Origin: UBA1206 sp045600105
GTDB lineage: Bacteria; Bacillota; Clostridia; Oscillospirales; CAG-382
DNA: 64,000 nucleotides
Direction: 5' to 3'
NCBI GenBank assembly: GCA_045600105.1
Contig: JAZRXG010000006.1
Coordinates: 1 to 64,000, forward strand
Position 1 is the stretch's first letter. Every line of letters starts with the position of its first letter. The notes under the pieces are model-generated. The model saw nothing but the letters and a program-made list of their open reading frames with translations. It ran no database searches and was not told the origin of the DNA. Shown piece by piece: positions 43,867 through 53,160 of this stretch. A program made the position numbers and the translations under genes.

Positions 43867-45195
43867 TTATGCGTAGATCAGCCAGATAAGCAGGTATCCG
43901 ACGGTGACAGCGGAAAGCGTGAACGGAAGACCGTATTTCATAAACGTCCTGGTTTCCACGGTGTAGCCCGCCTTGCGGAGTATGCCGATGCCGGTTATAT
44001 TAGCGGATGCGCCGATGGGCGTAAGGTTGCCGCCGAGGGTCGCTCCGCACAGCAGACCGAAATACATCAGATTCGGGTCGATGCCGAGTTTACCCGAAAG
44101 GACGGCGATAACGGGAAGCATCGTCGCGGTATACGGGATGTTGTCGATGAACGCCGATATGAGCACCGACGCCCATACGATGACGGTGTAAACGACGAAA
44201 ACGCCGCTTCCGCCGAGTTTGGCGAGAGTGCTGCCGATAAGGTCGATGACACCGGCTTTTTCAATGCCTCCGATGACAACGAAGAGACCGGCAAGAAGTC
44301 CTATGGTGTAATAGTCGATCTCCTTGACCGCGGTTTTGAGCGAATCGAAGCTGTGCTCCTTTATGACGTCGCGCACGATGCCGACGACGAAGAAGAGGAT
44401 GCAGATGATGCCGTTCGTGATGTCGGGCTTATAGAACTGTCCCGCGGCGGCACCGTCTTTGTACGGGATGAAAGAAACCGCGATGAGGGTGACGATTGTT
44501 CCGACGAGAAGAATAGTCGGGAATTTATCCTCGACCTTGGTACGGGTCTCCATGGTTACGGGCTGATTTTCCTTGCGGAACATGAAGAACAGAATTATCG
44601 TCGCGACAAGCGCGCCTGCTTCGACTATCCAGAACATACCGGGCTTCCCCTCCGTGAAGAAAAAGTCCATAAAATCGAGGTTTGCGGCTTTTGAAAGCAG
44701 TATCGACGTCGTGTCGCCCACGAGAGTCGCGGCGCCCTGAAGGTTCGACGAAACCGCGATACAGATTATCGACGGAACGGGTGAGATATCGAGCTTTTTG
44801 CAAAGCGCGAGAGCAACGGGAGCGATCATAAGGACGGTCGCCACGTTATCGACGAACGCGGATATGAGTCCGGCGAACACGCTGAGCGCGAGCACCGTCC
44901 AGCGCACGCTTTTGGTTTTCGAGATAAGAACGTCCGCCATAAGCTTGGGCATACCCGATTTGATGAAGAGCGACACGGTCCCCATCGTTCCGGCGATCAT
45001 CATGAGCACGTTCCAGTCGATGTCCTTGAGCGCTTCGATGAATGAATACGAATAATCATCGAAAATACCTGTGATACCGATGATGACGAACACGAGTGCC
45101 GAAGCGCCCGCGATATAGGGGCGCGCCTTCTGGAACGCCATCATACAGACGTACGTGACCGCGAACAGGATCAAAGATATCGTTGTGAAGTCCAT
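43867..45195 (-). CDS. ArsB/SLC13-type ion permease
   Basis: 442 residues with about eleven hydrophobic segments. The layout is that of the ion transporter superfamily (ArsB, NhaD, citrate transporter types): two inverted halves, each with a re-entrant motif, here SAFVDNVATVLMIAPV and SNLQGAATLVGDTTSILL in the first half and SAFIDNIPYTATMLPV and GATLGGNLTPIGASANI in the second. The substrate may be sodium, an organic anion or an oxyanion. AAAGGAG precedes the ATG, 18 bp after the UPF0210 gene. Confidence 0.87.
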   Translation of the reverse strand: MDFTTISLILFAVTYVCMMAFQKARPYIAGASALVFVIIGITGIFDDYSYSFIEALKDIDWNVLMMIAGTMGTVSLFIKSGMPKLMADVLISKTKSVRWTVLALSVFAGLISAFVDNVATVLMIAPVALALCKKLDISPVPSIICIAVSSNLQGAATLVGDTTSILLSKAANLDFMDFFFTEGKPGMFWIVEAGALVATIILFFMFRKENQPVTMETRTKVEDKFPTILLVGTIVTLIAVSFIPYKDGAAAGQFYKPDITNGIICILFFVVGIVRDVIKEHSFDSLKTAVKEIDYYTIGLLAGLFVVIGGIEKAGVIDLIGSTLAKLGGSGVFVVYTVIVWASVLISAFIDNIPYTATMLPVIAVLSGKLGIDPNLMYFGLLCGATLGGNLTPIGASANITGIGILRKAGYTVETRTFMKYGLPFTLSAVTVGYLLIWLIYA

Positions 45196-45213
45196 AAAAA
45201 CTCCTTTCGATTA

Positions 45214-46572
45214 TTAATTGCGCAGGCTGTGAAGAGGTGCGGGGATCCTTCCTCCGCGGGAAATGAATTCTTCTGAAGATTCGGTGTGTACGGGGATAAC
45301 GGGGGCTTCACCGAGAAGTCCGCCGAAATTGACCTTGTCGCCGACTTTCTTTCCGATGGCGGGTATCACTCTTACGGCGGTGGTCTTGTTGTTGACGACG
45401 CCTATCGCCGCTTCGTCGGCGATTATAGCGGAAATGGTGGACGCGGGAGTGTCGCCGGGGATGGCGATCATATCAAGACCGACCGAGCAGACGCAGGTCA
45501 TCGCCTCGAGCTTGTCGATGGTGAGCGTGCCGGAGGACGCCGCGGCTATCATTCCCTCGTCTTCGGAAACGGGGATGAACGCGCCCGAAAGTCCGCCGAC
45601 GTGGGACGACGCCATGATGCCGCCTTTTTTGACGGCGTCGTTGAGAAGGGCGAGAGCGGCGGTGGTTCCGTGAGTTCCGCATCTTTCAAGTCCCATCGTC
45701 TCAAGTATGCGCGCCACGCTGTCACCGACCGCGGGAGTGGGAGCGAGAGAAAGGTCAACGATGCCGAATTCGACTCCGAGCCGCTTTGAAGCCTCGAGCG
45801 CCACGAGCTGCCCCATTCGCGTTATTCTGAACGCGGTCTTCTTTACGGTTTCGGCTACGACGTCGAACGGCTGACCTTTGACGGCCTGCAGAGCCTGATA
45901 TACGACACCGGGACCGGAAACACCGACGTTTATCTCACATTCGGGTTCTCCGACACCGTGGAAAGCGCCCGCCATGAACGGGTTGTCCTCGACGGCGTTT
46001 GCGAAAACCACAAATCTCGCGCAGCCCGAGCAGGGCTTGTCAGAAGTTTTTTCGGCGATTTTTCTGATTATGACGCCGAGCTCCGCGACGGCGTCCATAT
46101 CGATGCCGGCTTTTGTCGAGCCGATGTTTACGCTCGAGCACATTATGTCCGTCGACGCAAGTGCTTCGGGAAGCGAATTTATAAGGTTTCTGTCGCCTTT
46201 GGTAAATCCCTTCTGAACGAGAGCGGTGTAGCCTCCGATGAAGTCCACGCCCGTCGTTTTCGCCGCTTTGTCGAGAGCGACCGCGAACGGAACGTAATCG
46301 TTCGTATCGCTCGATTCGGCAACGAGCGAGATCGGGGTCACGGAAATGCGTTTGTTTACTATGGGGATACCGAATTCACGTTCGATCTTTTCAACGGTGG
46401 GAACGAGTTTTTCGGCTCTTTTCGTTATCTTGTCGTATATTTTGGCAACAGCCCTGTTCTTGTCGGAATCGGCGCAGTCACGCAGCGAAACACCCATCGT
46501 TACGGTGCGTACGTCAAGGTGCTGACGGTCTATCATTTCGATCGTCTGAAGAATTGATTCGGTATTTATCAT
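45214..46572 (-). CDS. UPF0210 (PFL family, DUF711) protein
   Basis: 452 residues, cytosolic. The sequence begins with the family-typical VRTVTMGVSLRDCAD segment and contains the GVGEPECEINVGVSGPGVV and SHVGGLSGAFIPVSEDEGMI motifs. It is known as the PFL family because of a weak likeness to pyruvate formate-lyase, but it has no glycyl-radical motif and is not PflB. It is almost always paired with a UPF0237 ACT protein, as here (3 bp upstream). Function is unknown. Confidence 0.93.
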   Translation of the reverse strand: MINTESILQTIEMIDRQHLDVRTVTMGVSLRDCADSDKNRAVAKIYDKITKRAEKLVPTVEKIEREFGIPIVNKRISVTPISLVAESSDTNDYVPFAVALDKAAKTTGVDFIGGYTALVQKGFTKGDRNLINSLPEALASTDIMCSSVNIGSTKAGIDMDAVAELGVIIRKIAEKTSDKPCSGCARFVVFANAVEDNPFMAGAFHGVGEPECEINVGVSGPGVVYQALQAVKGQPFDVVAETVKKTAFRITRMGQLVALEASKRLGVEFGIVDLSLAPTPAVGDSVARILETMGLERCGTHGTTAALALLNDAVKKGGIMASSHVGGLSGAFIPVSEDEGMIAAASSGTLTIDKLEAMTCVCSVGLDMIAIPGDTPASTISAIIADEAAIGVVNNKTTAVRVIPAIGKKVGDKVNFGGLLGEAPVIPVHTESSEEFISRGGRIPAPLHSLRN

Positions 46573-46575
46573 CGT

Positions 46576-46845
46576 TTATATCCTGTGCATCGCGTCGAAT
46601 ATATCCGTTCTCTGGATACGGATATCGAGTCCGCGTTCTTTTCCGTATTCGTTGAGCTCGTCTCTGACGGATTCCATATCGGGACCGCCTTCGAACATTT
46701 CTATCATCATCATCATGGTGAAGCAGCCCTGCATTACAGTCTGGCTGATATCGAGAATGTTGATGTTGAGGTTTGCGAGTTTCGTGCAGACGCCGCCGAT
46801 TATGCCGACGGAGTCGTGACCGATTACCGTTACGAGTGCTTTCAT
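46576..46845 (-). CDS. ACT-domain protein, UPF0237
   Basis: 89 residues, a single ACT domain (VTVIGHDSVGIIGGVCTKLANLNINILDISQTVM) of the UPF0237/GcvR-like group. It probably binds a small ligand, perhaps an amino acid, and regulates the adjacent UPF0210 protein. AAGGAA is upstream of the ATG; the gap to the next gene is 3 bp. Confidence 0.93.
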   Translation of the reverse strand: MKALVTVIGHDSVGIIGGVCTKLANLNINILDISQTVMQGCFTMMMMIEMFEGGPDMESVRDELNEYGKERGLDIRIQRTDIFDAMHRI

Positions 46846-46869
46846 TGGATCAGTTTTTCCTTTCGATTT

Positions 46870-48096
46870 TCAAATGACCTGGAATATATAAAATTTCAAA
46901 TAATTCGTTTCGGGGACGCCCCAGAGTATGGGATGATCGGGTCCCTGGGTGCGGGCTTCTATCTGTCTGAGCTGAACTCCGGCTTCAGCCGCTGCGGAAG
47001 CAATGTTCTTGACGAACAGCTTGTCTTCCATAAAATGCGAACACGACGCGGTCGCGAGGTATCCGCCTCTTTTAAGCAGCTTCATGGCGCGGAAGTTTAT
47101 CTCCTTGTATCCGTGCGACGCGGAAAGAATGGTTTTGCGGCTTTTGGTAAACGCGGGAGGATCGAGTATTATTACGTCGTAGTCGCGCTTTCTCTGTTCG
47201 AAAAGCGTCGGAAGAAGGTCGAAAATATCGGCGCAGACGAAATCCATTCTGTCTTCCATACCGTTGAGGACGGCGTTGTGACGCGCACATCCGAGCGCCG
47301 TCTCGGATATGTCGCAGGCGGTGACGCGTGTCGCTCCGCCTTTGACGGCGTTGAGGGCGAACGAGCCCGTATGCGTGCAGCAGTCGAGCACCGTCTTCCC
47401 TTTGCAGAGGCGTGACACGGCAAGACGGTTATATTTCTGATCGAGGAAAAATCCCGTTTTCTGACCGTTTTCGAAGTCTACGAGATATTTGATGCCGTTT
47501 TCGACGATATGCGTATACGTTTCCTCAGGATGAGGGATGCCCTCGTACCAGCCCTTGTATTGTTCAAGCCCTTCGAGTTCACGAAGAGCCGCGTCGCTGC
47601 GTTCGTAAACGCCGCTTACGGGATGGCCCATTTCGGAAAGGATATCGACCGCGTTTTTGTAAATGATATCTTTTATCCGATCCATACCGAATGAAAGGAC
47701 TTCCGAAACGAGAATATCGTTGAATCTGTCGAGAGTGAAGCCGGGCATTCCGTCCGCTTCGCCGAAAATAAGACGGCAGCAGTCGAAGTCGGTTTCCCCC
47801 ATTACGGTAAGACGGTAATCGAAAGCGTATTTCAGTCTTCTTCTCCAGAACGCTTCGTCAAACAGATCGTTTGCGTTCGTCGATATGACACGTACGAGTA
47901 TCTTGCTTTTTTCGCTGATGAGCCCCGTACCGAGATAGGCGCCTTTCGACGATACGACGTCGGCAAGCGCACCGTTTTCATATTCGCCGTCACGGCTCAC
48001 GACCTCTTCGCCGTAGACCCACGGATGACCGGCACGAAGCGATGCTTCGGCCTTTTCGGTCACGGTGAACACGGGGTATATCCTTTTGTTTTTCAT
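46870..48096 (-). CDS. class I rRNA cytosine methyltransferase (RlmI-like)
   Basis: 408 residues. An N-terminal PUA domain (RAGHPWVYGEEVVSRDGEYENG) and central linker are followed by a Rossmann methyltransferase: VLDCCTHTGSFALNA as the cofactor loop near residue 226, TACDISETAL, and YDVIILDPPAFTKSR with the DPPxF catalytic motif near 299. RlmI makes m5C in 23S rRNA; the closest position here is not certain. It is the first gene of the minus-strand operon under the promoter at 48131-48159. Confidence 0.9.
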   Translation of the reverse strand: MKNKRIYPVFTVTEKAEASLRAGHPWVYGEEVVSRDGEYENGALADVVSSKGAYLGTGLISEKSKILVRVISTNANDLFDEAFWRRRLKYAFDYRLTVMGETDFDCCRLIFGEADGMPGFTLDRFNDILVSEVLSFGMDRIKDIIYKNAVDILSEMGHPVSGVYERSDAALRELEGLEQYKGWYEGIPHPEETYTHIVENGIKYLVDFENGQKTGFFLDQKYNRLAVSRLCKGKTVLDCCTHTGSFALNAVKGGATRVTACDISETALGCARHNAVLNGMEDRMDFVCADIFDLLPTLFEQRKRDYDVIILDPPAFTKSRKTILSASHGYKEINFRAMKLLKRGGYLATASCSHFMEDKLFVKNIASAAAEAGVQLRQIEARTQGPDHPILWGVPETNYLKFYIFQVI

Positions 48097-48130
48097 ATTT
48101 CCGAAACGTCACGCTCCTTGTCCTTGATGC

Positions 48131-48159
48131 ATTATACATTAACGAAAACCGGGTGTCAA
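48131..48159 (-). promoter_or_regulatory. promoter of the RlmI-like gene operon
   Basis: On the minus strand TTGACA (48154-48159) and TATAAT (48131-48136) with a 17 bp spacer. Confidence 0.82.
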
Positions 48160-48179
48160 CACCTTTTTCCTTTATGTGC

Positions 48180-48206
48180 CTTATCTAAAACATAGTTTTA
48201 GATAAG
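48180..48206. promoter_or_regulatory. 27 nt palindrome between divergent promoters, possible operator
   Basis: Arms CTTATCTAAAAC and GTTTTAGATAAG are perfectly complementary around ATA. The site lies 20 bp from the -35 box of the minus promoter and 16 bp from that of the plus promoter, a usual place for a shared regulator site. It has no T-run typical of a terminator. Confidence 0.5.
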
Positions 48207-48222
48207 GGGAAAGAATATTGTC

Positions 48223-48251
48223 TTGACATTCTCGCAAAGCGGTTTTATAAT
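48223..48251 (+). promoter_or_regulatory. promoter of the DUF4434 lipoprotein operon
   Basis: TTGACA at 48223-48228 and TATAAT at 48246-48251 with a 17 bp spacer. Confidence 0.85.
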
Positions 48252-48296
48252 GAGTACACGGAAAAACGAATCCAAAAAGGAACCGGAGGTATGTTC

Positions 48297-49940
48297 ATGC
48301 GAATAAAAGCGATAATACTGCTCGTATGTTTCACGCTTGCTTTTTTCGTTCTTTCTTCCTGCGGAAATGACGAACCGTCTGCGTCCGTCACCCCGTCGGA
48401 CGACGTACAGACGTCATCTTCCACGCAGTCAGACGTTTCCGAAAACGTCGCCGACGAAGAAAGCAGCGAAGCCGAAACGGAGGAAAGCTCGGAAGTGATC
48501 GTTGAAAGAACGTGGCCGTACGTCACCGGCGACTTCATCCAGCCCTGGGCGTTCTCGGCTCTCAACGCGAAAAAATGGGAACAGCACTGCGACTATCTCG
48601 TTGAAGCAGGCATCGATACCGTTGTCCTTCAATGGTCCGTCACCGACACCAACGGCGAAATTGACGGCGCTTTTTATCCCTGCACGCTCGACGGCAAGAA
48701 ATTCAATTACGTAATGGTCGAAAAGCTTCTTGAAGCCTGCGAAAAGAAAGGCATCAAGGTATTCATGGGCCTCAACGCTCCGTCCGACTGGTTCGAAATG
48801 ACGCTTACCGACGCCGAATGGTGCAGACGCGAAGGCGAGCTCGGCGTGAGAGTGGCGCGCGATCTTTATGATAAATACAAATCGAAATATCCTAACGCTT
48901 TTTACGGATGGTATTTCAACCCCGAATATTACGGAGGCATCGGCAACACCGAACATGGCGCCGCGTTCCTCAACATATATCTCGACGGACTTACCGAGAT
49001 CGACCCGTCGCTTCCCTTCATGATGTCCCCGTTCCTTCGCATCGCGTGCTCTCCCGAAGACACGCGTGACGAATGGATCGAGATCTTCAAAAATACACAT
49101 TTCCGCGAAGGTGACATTTTCTGCTGTCAGGATTCCGTCGGCGCGGGCGGCATTCCGCTCAAATCTCTTGACGCGTATTTCAAATGCCTGAAGGAAGCAG
49201 TCGACACTAAAGAAGGACTTCATTTCTGGGCAAATAACGAAAACTTCACGACGACCGGCAAATCGTCCGAAATGGAAAGATTCGCAGATCAGCTCGAGAT
49301 TTCGGATAAATACGTCGAAGGTCACGTAACTTTCGCGTATTCGCATTACTACGCTCCCGATATCGTCGGAAACACGCGGCTGCACGAGGAATACGTACAC
49401 TATTACAACACCGGCGAATATACAAAACGCCCGGAAAACAAGTTCGAATACTACGAGGGAGCGAAAACACTCGTTTCAAAAGGCAAAAAATATACGGGAA
49501 CCATAAGCACCCGCGGCGACAAATGGGACGACGACGGTCAGAAGCTCACCGACGGCAAGATACTCGACGCCAACGGAAACAGCACGCTTTATTTCGGAAC
49601 GGGTGCCGACAGCTTCGACGTTATCATCGACCTCGGCGAAAAGGTCGACAACATATACGAATTCGACGTTTACAACGCTTTCGGAACGTGGGGCATTTCG
49701 AAAATGGAAGCCGTCACCTTCTACGTTTCGGACGACGGCAAGAACTGGACTCAGGCGGGCGACACCGTTGAATCGTACACGCTCGACGTGAAAGAGACCA
49801 TCGGTGAATGGCAGCTTTATGAATTCAGAACGGTAACGCGGGAGGCGGTAAGCGGCAGATACGTGAAAGCGGCGCTTGAAAACAGCGGCTGGCTCTGGAT
49901 AAGCGAGATCTGCGTATATACTTACGACGAACTCGAATGA
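48297..49940 (+). CDS. DUF4434 surface lipoprotein with C-terminal discoidin-like domain
   Basis: 547 residues. A signal peptide ends at L-S-S-C (about Cys22), then a Ser/Glu-rich linker to about residue 70. A TIM-barrel domain of the DUF4434 kind follows (about 75-370; FIQPWAFSALNAKKWEQ, GIDTVVLQWSV, YGWYFNPEYYG, VGAGGIP), and a beta-sandwich like F5/8-type C domains ends it (about 385-545; LTDGKILDANGN, VTFYVSDDGKNWTQAGD, GRYVKAAL). It probably acts on or binds a carbohydrate outside the cell. The ATG at 48297 has GGAGG 7 nt upstream, better than the ATG at 48291 only 1 nt away from it. Stop overlaps the next start. Confidence 0.8.
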   Translation: MRIKAIILLVCFTLAFFVLSSCGNDEPSASVTPSDDVQTSSSTQSDVSENVADEESSEAETEESSEVIVERTWPYVTGDFIQPWAFSALNAKKWEQHCDYLVEAGIDTVVLQWSVTDTNGEIDGAFYPCTLDGKKFNYVMVEKLLEACEKKGIKVFMGLNAPSDWFEMTLTDAEWCRREGELGVRVARDLYDKYKSKYPNAFYGWYFNPEYYGGIGNTEHGAAFLNIYLDGLTEIDPSLPFMMSPFLRIACSPEDTRDEWIEIFKNTHFREGDIFCCQDSVGAGGIPLKSLDAYFKCLKEAVDTKEGLHFWANNENFTTTGKSSEMERFADQLEISDKYVEGHVTFAYSHYYAPDIVGNTRLHEEYVHYYNTGEYTKRPENKFEYYEGAKTLVSKGKKYTGTISTRGDKWDDDGQKLTDGKILDANGNSTLYFGTGADSFDVIIDLGEKVDNIYEFDVYNAFGTWGISKMEAVTFYVSDDGKNWTQAGDTVESYTLDVKETIGEWQLYEFRTVTREAVSGRYVKAALENSGWLWISEICVYTYDELE

Positions 49941-50488
49941 CCGGATATGAACTTGAGATTCTTGAAGCGATACACAAGCTCCAATGCCCGTTCCTTGATT
50001 TTATCATCCCGAAGATATCGTTTCTCGGCAACGCCGGAATGATATGGATAATTTTCGCGGCGGTCCTGCTCTGCTTCAAGAAAACGCGCAGATGCGGATT
50101 TGCCGTCGGAGCCGCTCTCATCATTTCGCTCATTCTTGACAATATCATCCTCAAAAACGTCGTTGCCCGCGAAAGACCGTTCACGGTCGATCCGAGCATC
50201 GAGCTTCTGATCCCGAAACCGACCGACTATTCATTTCCGTCGGGACACACGCTTTCGAGCTTCGCCTCGGCGACCGCGATGATGTATTACGAACGCAGAC
50301 CTTACGGCCGGATCGCCCTTGCCTTTGCTTTCGTGATAGCGTTCACCCGTCTTTATCTCCGCGTACACTTCCCCTCTGACGTACTCGGAGGCGCCGTCAT
50401 CGGCGTCGGATTCGGTTTTCTCGCGATAATCGTTACACAATACGCTTTCAAAAAAATATCCGCACGTCGGACCATAAAGGAGAACTGA
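49937..50488 (+). CDS. PAP2-family membrane phosphatase
   Basis: 183 residues with about five helices. The three phosphatase motifs are KNVVARERP (K-x6-RP) near 70, YSFPSGHT near 95, and RLYLRVHFPSDVLGG near 138. Enzymes of this group dephosphorylate phosphatidic acid, phosphatidylglycerol phosphate or undecaprenyl pyrophosphate. It overlaps the DUF4434 gene by 4 bp and is followed 1 bp later by the esterase. Confidence 0.92.
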   Translation: MTGYELEILEAIHKLQCPFLDFIIPKISFLGNAGMIWIIFAAVLLCFKKTRRCGFAVGAALIISLILDNIILKNVVARERPFTVDPSIELLIPKPTDYSFPSGHTLSSFASATAMMYYERRPYGRIALAFAFVIAFTRLYLRVHFPSDVLGGAVIGVGFGFLAIIVTQYAFKKISARRTIKEN

Positions 50489-50489
50489 C

Positions 50490-51245
50490 ATGGCACTTCT
50501 TCAGGTGAAATTCTTTTCAAACGTACTCGGCAAATGCGTCAGCATTGAAGTATGTCTGCCGCAGACCACCAACGGACAGATAGGCATGGAGGGCAAAGCA
50601 GAAACTACTTTCCCGACTCTTTATCTGCTTCACGGAATGAGTGACGACGAGACTATATGGGAACGCCGCACCTCTATCGAAAGATACGCAACCGCAAAAG
50701 GCATCGCGGTCGTCATGCCGACCACCGAGCTCGGATGGTACACCGATATGGAATGCGGCTATCAGAAGTATTACACCTTCGTCGCGAAGGAGCTCCCCGC
50801 CGTCTGCCGCGGATTCTTCAGAGGTATGTCGGACAAGCGCGAGGACAACTGGATCGCCGGACTTTCGATGGGCGGCTACGGCGCGCTCAAGATCGCGCTC
50901 AACGAAAGCGAGACTTTCGGCAAAGCGGCGGGACTTTCGGGCGCTTACGATATATGCAAATATCCCGAAACGCCTTACTGGCAGTCGATATTCGGCGAAG
51001 GAGACGTTCGCGTGAAGCACACCATCAAAACGGCTGTTGAAAGGCTCATCGCCGAAAACCGTCCCAAGCCCGACCTTTATATCTGCTGCGGCACCGAAGA
51101 CGGCCTGCTTTCCGCAAACAGAGATACCAAGGCACTTCTTGAAGAAAACGGCTTCAACGTGACCTACAGCGAATCGTCGGGCTGTCATTCGTGGGAGTTC
51201 TGGGACAGAGAGATCCAGCCCATCCTTAAGTGGATGACCGAATAA
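50490..51245 (+). CDS. esterase D-like alpha/beta hydrolase
   Basis: 251 residues. The fold and motifs match the esterase D/tributyrin esterase group: LYLLHGMSDDETIW near residue 35, the nucleophile elbow AGLSMGGYGALK near 125, the acid in CCGTEDGLL, and the histidine in SGCHSWEFWD near 232. No signal peptide, so cytosolic. It may remove acyl groups from sugars or short esters. AAGGAG precedes the ATG. Confidence 0.92.
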   Translation: MALLQVKFFSNVLGKCVSIEVCLPQTTNGQIGMEGKAETTFPTLYLLHGMSDDETIWERRTSIERYATAKGIAVVMPTTELGWYTDMECGYQKYYTFVAKELPAVCRGFFRGMSDKREDNWIAGLSMGGYGALKIALNESETFGKAAGLSGAYDICKYPETPYWQSIFGEGDVRVKHTIKTAVERLIAENRPKPDLYICCGTEDGLLSANRDTKALLEENGFNVTYSESSGCHSWEFWDREIQPILKWMTE

Positions 51246-51982
51246 TGCATCCGTATTTACACGTTTTCGGTCTTGAGATAGGCACGTTCCACGTTTTCGT
51301 TTTCCTCGCGTCCTGCGCCATGCTCGGAGCGGCGCTGCTCATGAACAAAGGACACGAAAAGTTTCTTCTCCCCAAGATACTCGTTTCGGGCGTCGCCGCC
51401 TTTTTCGGCTCGGCGATATACGACAGTCTTTTCAAGATCGCCGAAAGAGGCGCGTTCACTCTTGACGGAATGGCGTTTTACGGCGGACTTATCGGAAGCG
51501 CCGCGATGTTTTGGCTTCTCGTCAGAAATGACAAGCGTTCGCCTTTTTCTCCGCTCGAATGGCTGAACAGAATGGTCATCCCGTTCTGCACGTTCTGCGT
51601 GTTCGGACGGCTCGGCTGCTTTTTCGGCGGCTGCTGCTATGGAATGGAATCGGATTCGTTCCTTGCGCTTCATTTCCCCGATAACCCCGCCAAGGGCGTC
51701 CTGCATTACGGGAACGCCTGCCTTCCGACGCAGCTTTTCGAATGTATCGGCGTTGCGATCCTCATACTGCTGTTCGTTTTCGTGATAAAAAAAGAACGCT
51801 TCATGTGGTACATGACGCTGTATCCGGCACTCAGATTCGTTCTTGAATTTTTCAGAGGCGACGACAGAGGCAGTTTTTTCGGCATACTGTCACCCGCGCA
51901 GTTCACGTCGGTGATACTGATACTCATCCCGACGGTTTACTTTATAAAAAATAACGTAAAAAAGAGGCAGACAAATGAATAA
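51245..51982 (+). CDS. Lgt-like membrane protein
   Basis: 245 residues with about seven helices. It belongs to the prolipoprotein diacylglyceryl transferase family, which attaches diacylglycerol to the lipobox cysteine. The MAFYGGLIGSAA segment near residue 78 and RLGCFFGGCCYGM near 125 correspond to Lgt's HGG-LG and RxGNFxN motifs, but the second is the cysteine-rich variant found in clostridial paralogues, so it may not be the main Lgt. The ATG at 51245 overlaps the esterase stop (TAATG); a GTG at 51230 is possible. It overlaps the next gene by 8 bp. Confidence 0.8.
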   Translation: MHPYLHVFGLEIGTFHVFVFLASCAMLGAALLMNKGHEKFLLPKILVSGVAAFFGSAIYDSLFKIAERGAFTLDGMAFYGGLIGSAAMFWLLVRNDKRSPFSPLEWLNRMVIPFCTFCVFGRLGCFFGGCCYGMESDSFLALHFPDNPAKGVLHYGNACLPTQLFECIGVAILILLFVFVIKKERFMWYMTLYPALRFVLEFFRGDDRGSFFGILSPAQFTSVILILIPTVYFIKNNVKKRQTNE

Positions 51983-53156
51983 GATAAACACAGCTATAAT
52001 CGGGCTCGGAAGCAGAGGCCTCTGGACTCTCAAAAACATCCTCTGCGAACGCGAAGACGTCAATCTCGTTTTCGTGTGCGACGAATACGAAGACAGAGTT
52101 CAGGCGGCGAAGGATTTCGTGAGTCAGCGCAAGGGATACGTTCCCGAGGGCAGCACGAACTGGCACGACGCGGTGGACTCCCCCGACGTTGACGTCGTCG
52201 TCAACTGCACGGCGTGGGAATCGCACGCCAGTATCTCGATCGCGTCGATGAAAGCCGGAAAACCCGTCGCGATGGAAGTCGGCGGCGCGTATTCGATCGA
52301 GGACTGCTACGCCCTCGTTGACGCGTATAAAGAAACGGGCATCCAATGCATAATGATGGAAAACTGCTGCTTCAACCGTGAAGAGATGATGGCGCTCAAT
52401 ATGGCGCAGATCGGCGTTTTCGGCAAGATTGTCCATTGCGACGGCGGTTATCAGCACGACCTGCGCGACGAGATAACCCACGGACACGAAAGACGCCATT
52501 ACAGACTCCGCAACTACAAAGCGCGCTGCACCGACAATTACCCCACTCACGAGCTCGGCCCCATAGCAAAGGTCATGGACCTCGGAAATGCCACGAAGAT
52601 GACCAAGCTCGTTTCCATGGCGTCCGGTTCCTGGGGACTCAACGACTACGCCGCGACCCGCGATGACGTGGACAAGACGCTTGCTTCATATCATTTCAAT
52701 CAGGGCGATATCGTGAAAACGATGATAAAATGCGGCGGCGGCGAGACCATCACGCTCACGCTCGACACCACGCTGCCGAGATGCTATTCGCGCGGGTTCA
52801 CCGTGAGAGGCACGAAAGCGGCGTATTTTGAGGATGCCGACGGACTTTTCCTCGACGGCGTACACAGCGAATGGAGCAAGGACTACTACAACAACAAAGA
52901 GAAATACTTTGAAAAATACGACCATCCGCTCTGGAAGAATCAGGCGACGCAGAACTATTCGTCGGGACACGGCGGAATGGACTGGCTCGTATATGACGAC
53001 TTTTTCGCAAACTTCATCGGCAGGGGCTACAAGCCCTTCATCGATATATTCGACACCGTGTCGTGGATGGCGATAACTCCCCTTGCTTCCCAGTCGATCA
53101 ACGGCGGCAGCGTCCCCGTGGATATCCCCGATTTCAAAGAGTATTTCAAGCGCTGA
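51975..53156 (+). CDS. Gfo/Idh/MocA oxidoreductase, GH109-like
   Basis: 393 residues. The Rossmann start is TAIIGLGSRGLWTLK, with the second-domain marks of the GH109 NAD-dependent glycosidases: MENCCFNREEM near residue 128, then GYQHDLR and TDNYPTHELGPIAKV near 190. GH109 enzymes hydrolyse alpha-N-acetylgalactosaminides by a transient oxidation of the sugar with tightly bound NAD. There is no signal peptide, so the substrate would be imported. AGAGGC precedes the ATG. It closes an operon of envelope- and sugar-related genes. Confidence 0.83.
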   Translation: MNKINTAIIGLGSRGLWTLKNILCEREDVNLVFVCDEYEDRVQAAKDFVSQRKGYVPEGSTNWHDAVDSPDVDVVVNCTAWESHASISIASMKAGKPVAMEVGGAYSIEDCYALVDAYKETGIQCIMMENCCFNREEMMALNMAQIGVFGKIVHCDGGYQHDLRDEITHGHERRHYRLRNYKARCTDNYPTHELGPIAKVMDLGNATKMTKLVSMASGSWGLNDYAATRDDVDKTLASYHFNQGDIVKTMIKCGGGETITLTLDTTLPRCYSRGFTVRGTKAAYFEDADGLFLDGVHSEWSKDYYNNKEKYFEKYDHPLWKNQATQNYSSGHGGMDWLVYDDFFANFIGRGYKPFIDIFDTVSWMAITPLASQSINGGSVPVDIPDFKEYFKR

Positions 53157-53160
53157 ATCA

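Noticed and set aside
45214..46572. Second pyruvate formate-lyase, because of the 'PFL family' name
   Set aside because: It lacks the cysteine pair and the RVSGY glycyl-radical motif; it is the unrelated UPF0210 family.
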